From assembly GCA_964553325.1 (NCBI GenBank), contig CAZKKI010000038.1:1-46936 (forward strand): 46,936 bases of DNA, written 5' to 3'. Positions 16,406 through 23,488 of the stretch are shown here, piece after piece. A program made the position numbers and the translations under genes. Position 1 is the stretch's first letter. Every line of letters begins with the position of its first letter. Below the pieces are notes generated by a model. It was not told the origin of the DNA. It saw nothing but the letters and a program-made list of their open reading frames with translations, and searched no databases. The stretch is from BMS3ABIN04 sp964553325 (GTDB taxonomy: Bacteria; Bacteroidota; Ignavibacteria; Ignavibacteriales; Melioribacteraceae).

Positions 16406-17599
16406 ATGGGTAACGCAAAAATTGCAACAGCGGGAAAACAAGGAGATAAAATCCGCTCCGATTGTTTTATCGAGTTGAAAGGGAAAAAATCCGGCGGAAT
16501 AAAACTTACGCTGAAAAGCAAAGTGAACGTAATGTACGGCGATAGTATCCGTGAAACTATACGGAATATGTGCGATTTTTTCGGCATCAAAAATGCCGAT
16601 ATTTATATTGAAGATTACGGAGCATTGCCATCTACAATTATGGCCAGGTTCGAACTTGCGGTTAAAAGATTGTTCCCGGAAATCGACAAAGAGTTTTTAC
16701 CGGATTTTAATCCCGCCAACAACTATAAAACCAAAAAAGACAGGTTGCGTAGAAGCCGGTTATATTTGCCGGGCAACGAACCTAAATTTTTCCCTAATGC
16801 CGGATTACATAAGCCGGACGGAATTATTCTGGATTTGGAAGACAGCGTTTCTCCCTTTGAAAAAGATGCGGCTCAATTGCTTGTTCGCAATTCTTTACGT
16901 GCAATAGATTTTTACGGTGCGGAAAGAATGGTACGAATAAACCAACTCCCCGCCGGCTTGGATGATTTACAGTATGTTGTTCCCCATAATGTGCATGTAA
17001 TTCTTATTCCTAAATGTGAATCGGCCGATGACGTTAAAACGGTTGAAGAAAAAGTAAACGAAATAAAAAAACTTCATGGCGTAAAAAATACAATTTACTT
17101 CATGCCGATTATTGAAAGTGCGCTTGGCATAATTAAAGCTTATGAAATTGCAACCGCATCAAAAAATAACTGTGCGCTCGCAATCGGTTTGGAAGACTAC
17201 ACAGCCGATATCGGTACACAACGTACTAATGAAGGCAAGGAAAGTTTCTTTGCCCGATCGATGCTGGTTAATGCCGCTAAAGCAGCTCGCATTCAAGCAA
17301 TCGACACCGTATTTTCCGATGTAACGGATATGGAAGGTTTAAGGGAAAGCGTTATCGAAGCCAAAGCGCTGGGTTTTGAAGGGAAAGGTTGTATTCATCC
17401 AAGACAAATAAAAGTCGTACACGAGGCTTTCGCTCCAACTCAAACAGAAATAGAGAAGGCAAAAAAGATAATTGAAGCTTTCAAAGAAGCGAAAAAGAAA
17501 GGTCTAGGAGTGGTTTCTCTTGGAAGTAAAATGATCGATCCGCCCGTTGTAAAAAGAGCCGAAAGAGTAATGGAATTGGTAAGGGAGATGAAAGTGTGA
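16406..17599 (+). CDS. citE: Citrate lyase gamma-beta fusion (CitD-CitE)
   Basis: A 397-residue fusion. Residues 1-95 resemble the acyl-carrier subunit CitD (YGDSIRETIRNMCDFF, IEDYGALPSTIMARFELAVKR). Residues 110-397 are CitE: SRLYLPGNEPKFF, LDLEDSVSPFEKDAA, MVRINQLP, LIPKCESADDV, MPIIESALGI, GLEDYTADIGTQR and KGCIHPRQI. CitE cleaves citryl-carrier to oxaloacetate and acetyl-carrier. In ordinary CitD the prosthetic-group serine lies in E-S-S/G-D; here the aligned stretch is K-I-R-Ser18-D, so the serine is absent or shifted by one. It lies 24 bp after PrpD; CitF follows after a pseudogene. A citramalate lyase is an alternative. Confidence 0.85.
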   Translation: MGNAKIATAGKQGDKIRSDCFIELKGKKSGGIKLTLKSKVNVMYGDSIRETIRNMCDFFGIKNADIYIEDYGALPSTIMARFELAVKRLFPEIDKEFLPDFNPANNYKTKKDRLRRSRLYLPGNEPKFFPNAGLHKPDGIILDLEDSVSPFEKDAAQLLVRNSLRAIDFYGAERMVRINQLPAGLDDLQYVVPHNVHVILIPKCESADDVKTVEEKVNEIKKLHGVKNTIYFMPIIESALGIIKAYEIATASKNNCALAIGLEDYTADIGTQRTNEGKESFFARSMLVNAAKAARIQAIDTVFSDVTDMEGLRESVIEAKALGFEGKGCIHPRQIKVVHEAFAPTQTEIEKAKKIIEAFKEAKKKGLGVVSLGSKMIDPPVVKRAERVMELVREMKV

Positions 17600-17685
17600 A
17601 AATAAATTTTATACTATTGTTAAATTGTTTTATTGTTTGTTTATTGTATTAATATGGAATCTCAAATAAAATAGTTTGAAATAGA

Positions 17686-18039
17686 ATGACATTGAAGATT
17701 ACAAAATTTCATACAATCTTAGCAATTATGTTTGGGAAATTATATTTGAATTGGAATGTCTTTGAAAAAAATACTTTTGGCAAACAATTTATGAAGGCGA
17801 TCGATTCAATTTCTGCAAATATTGCAGTGGGATTCGGATGTTTTTCGAAAAAAGATAAAATCAAGTTTTATCGTTACGGTTATGGTTCTGTGTATGAATC
17901 ACTTGATTGGAATTAAAAAGCGAAAAAAGGAAAATTAATTATAAATGAGCAACATGAGTATATTTTGACTGAACTAAAAAAATTACCAAAACCTATTCAT
18001 CAATTAATTAACTATACGGACAGCAAACTTAAATTATAA
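17686..18039 (+). pseudogene. Four-helix bundle (23S rRNA intervening sequence protein) gene with in-frame stop
   Basis: The frame starts at 17686 and matches S23/IVP four-helix proteins: TLKITKFHTI, VFEKNTFGKQFMKAIDSISANI, AVGFGCFSKKDKIKFYRYG, GSVYESLDW. A TAA at 17914-17916 interrupts it, after which the same frame continues with the family's usual C-terminus (EQHEYILTELKKLPKPIHQL) to a stop at 18037-18039. The total of about 117 residues equals the normal length, so a single nonsense change is the only visible lesion. These small proteins hop around genomes; this one sits between citrate lyase subunit genes. Confidence 0.82.
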
Positions 18040-18102
18040 CCTAACAATGCAAAAATTAAACAATTTAAATAATAAATACATCAAACAAACAATGAAAATT
18101 TT

Positions 18103-19659
18103 ATGAAACTAGTAAAAAACTCAGCCGGTAGATTGGTTCCGACGGTAGTGAACGGACAAAAACAAATTCCATTTATGGGTGTCGGGAAATATAAACCTAA
18201 AGGAAACAAAGCAGCTCCGCCAATCAGAAGTTGTGCGGATTATCCACCCGACGGAAACAAAGTTGTGAAAAATTTGAAAGAAGCTCTGAAGAAAGCGGGA
18301 TTGAAAGACGGAATGACAATTTCGACGCATCACCATTTGCGTAACGGCGATGCGCTTACAAACTTACTTTTCGATACGATTAAATCGATGGGTGTAAAAA
18401 ATATACGCTGGTTCCCCAGCGCGTCATTCCCCGTACACCAACATTTAATTAAATATTTGGATGACGGCACAATTCACCACATTGAAGGAAGCATGAACGG
18501 ACCATTGGGACGATATACTTCCGAAGGTAAAATGAAAGGAACCGGAGTTCTAAGATCTCATGGCGGTCGCTGGCAAGCAATTCAAGATGGTGAAGTTCAC
18601 ATAGATATTGCGGTTATTGCCGCACCTACAGCCGACCCGTTTGGGAATGCTACGGGTGATAGAGGTCCTACCGCATGCGGGCTTCTCGGATTTGCTCTAG
18701 CCGATTCGATTTACGCGGATAACGTAATTGTCGCCACCGATAATCTGGTCCCCTTCCCTTGCATTCCTTGGCAAATTCAAGGTAACAACGTCGATTACGT
18801 TGTGGAAGTGGATTCTTTGGGCGATCCGACAAAAATCGTTTCCGGAACCACACAAGTTACTAAAAGTCCCGACAGACTTTTGATAGCCGAATACATTGCA
18901 CAGTTTTTCGAAGATGCGGGAATTATGAAAGAAGGATTTTCGTTTCAAGCGGGTGCGGGCGGAATAAATTTGGCGTTTGCGGTTTATTTACGCGAACGGA
19001 TGAAGAAAAAAGGAGTAAAAGCAAGATTTATTCGTGGGGGAAGTACGAAATATTTAGTTGAAATGTTAGAAGAAGGTTTAACCGATTATATTTTGGACGG
19101 TCAGACTTTCGATCTTGAAGGGGTTCGTTCGATGAGAGAAAATCCGAACCACGTTAATACCAGCCCGTTTACCAGTTATAATTATCACGGAAAAGGCAAT
19201 TTTGCCTCGATGGTCGATGCGGCGGTGCTCGGTGCTACGGAAGTGGACATTAACTTTAACGGTAATGTTGTTACTCACTCCGACGGGTATTTACTGCACG
19301 GAATCGGCGGATGGCAAAACGCATTATTCGCAAAAACCACTATTTTAGCAATTCCCTCTTTTAGAGACCGCATTCCGGTAATCGTCGATAAAGTTACAAC
19401 GCTCGTTGGCCCCGGTGAATTGATTGACGTCATTGTAACCGAACGCGGAATAGCTATCAATCCGAGAAGAAAAGATTTAATTAAAGCCACGAAAAACTCT
19501 TCGTTACCTATCCGACCGATTGAAGAAATTTACGAAGAGGTTAATAAAATTTGCGGCGGCAAACCTGCAAAACCGAAATTGAATAAAGATAAAGTTGTTG
19601 CCATTATTAAATGGGTTGACGGAACCGTTATAGATTCCGTTTACCAAGTAGAGCAATAG
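18103..19659 (+). CDS. citF: Citrate lyase alpha subunit (CitF-like CoA/ACP transferase)
   Basis: A 518-residue protein, close to the roughly 510 residues of CitF. Family features: GRLVPTVVNGQKQIPFMG, DGMTISTHHHLRNGD, FPSASFPVHQHLIKYL, ADPFGNATGDRGPTACG, SFQAGAGGINLAFAVYL, HSDGYLLHGIGGWQN and VTERGIAINPRRKDL. In citrate lyase this subunit swaps the acetyl on the carrier thioester for citrate. It follows the CitD-CitE gene after a 500-bp stretch holding a broken IVP gene, and is itself followed two bases later by a small membrane protein. No CitC ligase or CitX/CitG maturation gene is seen. It looks full length and intact. Confidence 0.9.
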   Translation: MKLVKNSAGRLVPTVVNGQKQIPFMGVGKYKPKGNKAAPPIRSCADYPPDGNKVVKNLKEALKKAGLKDGMTISTHHHLRNGDALTNLLFDTIKSMGVKNIRWFPSASFPVHQHLIKYLDDGTIHHIEGSMNGPLGRYTSEGKMKGTGVLRSHGGRWQAIQDGEVHIDIAVIAAPTADPFGNATGDRGPTACGLLGFALADSIYADNVIVATDNLVPFPCIPWQIQGNNVDYVVEVDSLGDPTKIVSGTTQVTKSPDRLLIAEYIAQFFEDAGIMKEGFSFQAGAGGINLAFAVYLRERMKKKGVKARFIRGGSTKYLVEMLEEGLTDYILDGQTFDLEGVRSMRENPNHVNTSPFTSYNYHGKGNFASMVDAAVLGATEVDINFNGNVVTHSDGYLLHGIGGWQNALFAKTTILAIPSFRDRIPVIVDKVTTLVGPGELIDVIVTERGIAINPRRKDLIKATKNSSLPIRPIEEIYEEVNKICGGKPAKPKLNKDKVVAIIKWVDGTVIDSVYQVEQ

Positions 19660-19660
19660 A

Positions 19661-19996
19661 ATGGAAAAGCTTTTACAAAAACTTAAAAATACGGGTTTGA
19701 TTCTTTTTGTATTGTCTTTGCTGTCGCTGACCTGGTTATTTCTCGATTATATGGCATTGAAAGATATCTGGCAGGAAACAGGCGCACAATATTCATACAG
19801 ATGGATGATGATAATAATTAGCGGCGGCATTTTGATTCTTGTTCACATCTGGATATTCGCTACGGTTTATTATATCTTTAGAATCAAAATGAAATACAAA
19901 CAAGAACAAAAAGCAATTAAGAAACAAATCGAACAGAAAGAACAATCTGTTTCGTCATCGGAGAAATCCGGTTCGGGGACTGAAAACAAAAAATGA
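19661..19996 (+). CDS. Small two-helix membrane protein
   Basis: A 111-residue protein with two hydrophobic segments (about 13-33 and 48-72) and a charged, Gln/Lys-rich C-terminal tail (QEQKAIKKQIEQKEQ). The start is one base after the citF stop and its own stop overlaps the patatin gene start (ATGA at 19993-19996), so all three are probably co-translated. I do not recognise the family. The position suggests a link to the lipase rather than to citrate metabolism. Confidence 0.65.
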   Translation: MEKLLQKLKNTGLILFVLSLLSLTWLFLDYMALKDIWQETGAQYSYRWMMIIISGGILILVHIWIFATVYYIFRIKMKYKQEQKAIKKQIEQKEQSVSSSEKSGSGTENKK

Positions 19997-20823
19997 AAAT
20001 CGGATTAACTCTTGGTTCCGGCGGTGCCCGCGGGCTTGCACATATTCTAATTTTGGAAGCCTTTGACGAAATGGGCGTTAAACCTTCCGTTATTTCAGGA
20101 TGCAGTATCGGTGCCATAATCGGAGCATTTTATGCAGCCGGAATTTCCGCAAAAGAATTGCGCGAAATTGTTGACGAAATAGTTTTTCAGAAAAACAGTA
20201 AGTTTTGGGAAATACATAAAAAATCGGATTGGGGCAAGATGCTCGATTTTGTCGATCCCAGCATTTTGAAATCCGGCGGAATTATTAAAGGCGAAAAATT
20301 TATTAATTTTATCGGTGAAAAGATTAAAATTAAGTCGTTCCGCGAATTAAAAATTCCACTTAAAATTGTTGCAACGGATTATTGGCAGAAAAAAGAAGTC
20401 GTATTATCGAAAGGTAATTTACTCGAATCTATAAGGGCAAGTTATTCTATTCCCGGTTTATTTGCTCCCGTAAAATTGAAAAACCAATTGTTAATGGACG
20501 GAGGCATGGTTAACCCGCTTCCATACGATTTGATTAAAGACGAAGTAGATATAACAATTGCAATCGACGTAACAACACCTAAAGCTAAATACGAAGATGA
20601 AATACCACCGGCGTACGAATTGTTGTTTTCCGCTTATCAAATTATGCAAATTTCGCTAATTAATGAAAAGTTGAAACTTTCCAGACCGAATGTTTTACTC
20701 AAAACAAACATTCAAAACATACGGGTTGGCGATTTTATGAAAGCTCAGCTAATTTACGAACAAGCAAAACCATGCAAAGACAGATTAAAAAGAAAACTTG
20801 ACAAACTGCTAAGTAAGAAGTAA
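19993..20823 (+). CDS. Patatin-like phospholipase
   Basis: A 276-residue patatin-domain hydrolase similar in size to the RssA/YlbK group. Seen: the oxyanion motif GSGGARG (8-14), nucleophile Ser38 in GCSIG (36-40), and Asp169 in the catalytic DGG. Expected activity is acyl-ester hydrolysis on phospholipids or lysophospholipids. No signal peptide; cytoplasmic or membrane-peripheral. It is translationally coupled to the preceding small membrane protein, and is the last gene of the citF unit. Confidence 0.87.
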   Translation: MKIGLTLGSGGARGLAHILILEAFDEMGVKPSVISGCSIGAIIGAFYAAGISAKELREIVDEIVFQKNSKFWEIHKKSDWGKMLDFVDPSILKSGGIIKGEKFINFIGEKIKIKSFRELKIPLKIVATDYWQKKEVVLSKGNLLESIRASYSIPGLFAPVKLKNQLLMDGGMVNPLPYDLIKDEVDITIAIDVTTPKAKYEDEIPPAYELLFSAYQIMQISLINEKLKLSRPNVLLKTNIQNIRVGDFMKAQLIYEQAKPCKDRLKRKLDKLLSKK

Positions 20824-20951
20824 ACATTTCGATACGTAAAATTGTAAAACTGTTTGAAGTTAAAAGATATATTCATATATTTTGGATTCAAATTTCGGCG
20901 TTCTGATAAATTTTGTTCGTAAGCTATTTTGTAATAAAAATTTACTTAATG

Positions 20952-20980
20952 TAACCCGATTATAGCGGAATAGCGGGTTA
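20952..20980. other. Inverted repeat downstream of the patatin gene
   Basis: TAACCCG (20952-20958) and CGGGTTA (20974-20980) pair across a 15-nt loop. No T-tract follows, so it is at best a weak terminator or an RNA processing hairpin ahead of the tRNA-Ser gene. Confidence 0.3.
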
Positions 20981-20998
20981 TATTGATAATTTCTGAGA

Positions 20999-21070
20999 TA
21001 TGGGAGAGTGGCTTAATCCAGTCCGGCGTTTGACGGACTAAACTGCCGTTATCCCGGATTCGTTCTATTT
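20999..21070 (+). pseudogene. Degenerate tRNA-Ser copy (tRNA pseudogene)
   Basis: The 21 nt at 21001-21021 are identical to 21083-21103 in the adjacent tRNA-Ser, and CTAAACTGCCGT (21038-21049) is identical to 21111-21122. Between these blocks the copy has 16 nt in place of 7, and it lacks a matching acceptor stem and a proper T arm (GGATTCGTTC instead of GGGTTCGAATCC). It reads as a decayed tandem duplicate of the tRNA gene. Confidence 0.65.
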
Positions 21071-21075
21071 TTTTT

Positions 21076-21163
<88 letters not shown>

Positions 21164-21233
21164 TCCTATTTTTAGAAAAACAATAAATTACCCCGTTTTG
21201 CCTACTAACTAACACTTATTTTCAAAAACCATA

Positions 21234-21992
21234 CTATTTCATTATTATTTTCTCGAACTCAGCGGAAACGGCGCAATGATCCGATGCTTTATCGGATTTA
21301 ATTACCCGCTCGCGTACAAGCTTCCATTTTTTCGTTCTTTTCAGTATGTAATCGATTTTTCTTTCTGGATGCGGACATGGAAAAGACAATAAATTAGGAT
21401 AATCCATATCGAACACGGAAGTTATCAGCTTTATCGCTCTGCTTTCCGGTGTATCATTCAAATCGCCGAGTAAAAACAAGGGGTATTTTATATTTTTCGC
21501 AATTTCGATCAAGTCATTTATTTGTAAAAATCTTAACGAATCGTTTTGGTGATAATCAAGATGTGTTATCAAAAACGATAATGTATCATTCTTCACCGAT
21601 AAAATAACTTCCAGTGCAACTCTCGGTTCATATCCTTCAAGTTCTTTTAATTTATGAATTGTTGATTTAATAATCGAATAACGGGATAAAATCGCAACAC
21701 CGTATTCTCCCCCGCCGTATTCCATCGCTCGCGCAAAAAGAGGAACCATGCCGGTTCTCCGTGCCAACTCCAATACAATATCAATATTTCCGGAACGATT
21801 TGTATAAAAATCCACTTCTTGCAATCCTACAACATCCGGATTTTCTCTTTTTATAATCTCCGCAAAAATTTCGGTATTAATTTCACCATCTAAAGTTTCA
21901 CCGTGGTAAATGTTAAACGTCATTAATTTCAATCTTTCCTGAGCAAAAAGCGAAACCACGGACAAAAGAAATATCAACAATGTATTTTTCAT
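21234..21992 (-). CDS. Exported endonuclease/exonuclease/phosphatase family protein
   Basis: A 252-residue protein with a signal peptide ending SLFAQ. It carries the EEP fold motifs in order: MTFNIYHG, VGLQEVD (metal Glu), GVAILSR, FLITHLD, LLGDLNDTPES, KIDYIL and SDHCAVSAEF (catalytic Asp-His). Family members include nucleases, sphingomyelinases and inositol-phosphate phosphatases; the exported, short version here is most like generic extracytoplasmic phosphodiesterases. A sphingolipid-linked role is tempting because of the ceramide genes 17 kb away, but nothing in the sequence proves it. It diverges from the aclB-like gene with about 230 bp between, in which I see no clear promoter. Confidence 0.85.
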   Translation of the reverse strand: MKNTLLIFLLSVVSLFAQERLKLMTFNIYHGETLDGEINTEIFAEIIKRENPDVVGLQEVDFYTNRSGNIDIVLELARRTGMVPLFARAMEYGGGEYGVAILSRYSIIKSTIHKLKELEGYEPRVALEVILSVKNDTLSFLITHLDYHQNDSLRFLQINDLIEIAKNIKYPLFLLGDLNDTPESRAIKLITSVFDMDYPNLLSFPCPHPERKIDYILKRTKKWKLVRERVIKSDKASDHCAVSAEFEKIIMK

Positions 21993-22225
21993 TTTCTCAC
22001 CCTTAAGAATAATCTCATAAATTCGTTAATTTATGTAAATTCAAAACTGATTTTTACGTTCCCTACAATTTCTCTATTCAATGTGTTAAATTCATAAAAT
22101 CGAATTTTACTTTATATACTAAAAAATTTTTAATATTTTTATTTGCAATTATTCCTCTTGCTGAAATTCTACGAAACAAACCGCATTTTAATATATATTT
22201 TTTTTCATCATTTCGGGAGAGATTT

Positions 22226-23479
22226 ATGCAGATAACGGGCATGAAGTTCGGCAAACAAATTCTCGACACGGCAAAATTCCCAACTCCGAAAATTCTAGAT
22301 GCCGATGCCACGTTGGAAGAAGTAGAGCAATTAATGCAAAAAGAAGGTAAGTGCGTTGTAAAACCGGTATTTTACGGTGGTGTAGGTAAAAAAGGCAAAG
22401 CCGGTTTGGTGAAAATAGTGGATTCCGCAATAGATGCAATGGCTGCGAAAAGAAAACTTTATTTTGCTCAACATTTGTTTCACGATAAAGTAATAACCGC
22501 AAACGGCGTAACATTCGAAGAGTTTATACCGGCTTCATACGAAATATATTTTAACCTTCATGTTTCCACAAAAACGAGAAAGGTTAATTTTACACTTACT
22601 CACCACGGTGGAGTTGATATTGAAGAACTTGAGCCCGGTCAAATTTACGAGGGTTCGTTCGATCCGATCACAGGACTGAAAACATATCATATTATAGATG
22701 CACTTACCGAATTGAAAGCTCCTCGCGAAATAGTTTCCCCGTTAGCTCAGCAACTTCCGAAACTGTGGAATCTTTACAACGACTTCGGTTTTATGATGTT
22801 GGAAATAAACCCGATAAGAATTAAATCCGAAAAAGGCAGATTAATACCTTACGCGTGCGATTTCAAAGCCCAATTCGACCGCGACAATAACCAATGGCAA
22901 AGGTTAAATTTGCCTCTTGAAATTTTTCAAACGGATATGACGCAATTCGAAGAAGAAATCAATCAATTGCGGACATACCGCGGACAAAGCGATGTTGTTG
23001 TTATAAATCCATACGGAACAGTTACAGCTTTTATGTTCGGCGGTGGTGCTAACAGCGCTGCCACGGAAACACTCGGTAAAAAGGCAACCATTTCAAGCGA
23101 TTTCGGCGGTAATCCTCCGTACGAAAAAATGTACGACATCGCAAAAATAGTCTATAAGCATTGGCTTAAACAAAGCAATGTTTTGTTGGTTATCGGCGGA
23201 AAGGCAAACAACACCGATATTTTCGTAACATTCAAAGCAATGTTCGATGCGTTGAAAAACTATGTTGCGCAACACGGGAAACCGAACATTTACGTTGTTG
23301 TGGGAAGAGGCGGCCCCAACTTAATAAGAGGCATGGGTTATGCCAGAGATATTTTGGACAGTCTGGGCATTCCGTATAAATTTTTCGGATATGATAGTTC
23401 GATGGTTGAAGTTGTGCAATATGCAAAGGATATTGACGACTGGATGGAAGAAAATAAAATTCAAACCGTTAAAGTTTAA
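22226..23479 (+). CDS. ATP-citrate lyase small-subunit-like protein (AclB/SucC-related)
   Basis: A 417-residue ATP-grasp-type protein. N-terminal ATP-grasp part: CVVKPVFYGGVGKKGKAGLV and, later, FGFMMLEINPIRI. The C-terminal CoA-ligase part has VINPYGTVTAFMFGGGANSAATE, LLVIGGKANNTD, VGRGGPNLIRGMGYARDIL and FFGYDSSMVEVVQ, all collinear with AclB and the N-terminal half of animal ATP-citrate lyase. The NYGEYSGAP stretch of the citrate site is reduced to SSDFGGNPPYE, so substrate binding may differ. SD is GGGAGA before the ATG. The aclA-like gene follows after 9 bp. Expected function: ATP-dependent activation of citrate or a relative with CoA. Confidence 0.82.
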   Translation: MQITGMKFGKQILDTAKFPTPKILDADATLEEVEQLMQKEGKCVVKPVFYGGVGKKGKAGLVKIVDSAIDAMAAKRKLYFAQHLFHDKVITANGVTFEEFIPASYEIYFNLHVSTKTRKVNFTLTHHGGVDIEELEPGQIYEGSFDPITGLKTYHIIDALTELKAPREIVSPLAQQLPKLWNLYNDFGFMMLEINPIRIKSEKGRLIPYACDFKAQFDRDNNQWQRLNLPLEIFQTDMTQFEEEINQLRTYRGQSDVVVINPYGTVTAFMFGGGANSAATETLGKKATISSDFGGNPPYEKMYDIAKIVYKHWLKQSNVLLVIGGKANNTDIFVTFKAMFDALKNYVAQHGKPNIYVVVGRGGPNLIRGMGYARDILDSLGIPYKFFGYDSSMVEVVQYAKDIDDWMEENKIQTVKV

Positions 23480-23488
23480 GGAGAATAG

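Noticed and set aside
14948..19659. Complete 2-methylcitrate cycle
   Set aside because: A PrpD-family gene is present but no PrpB (methylisocitrate lyase) or dedicated PrpC; the other genes are citrate-lyase type.
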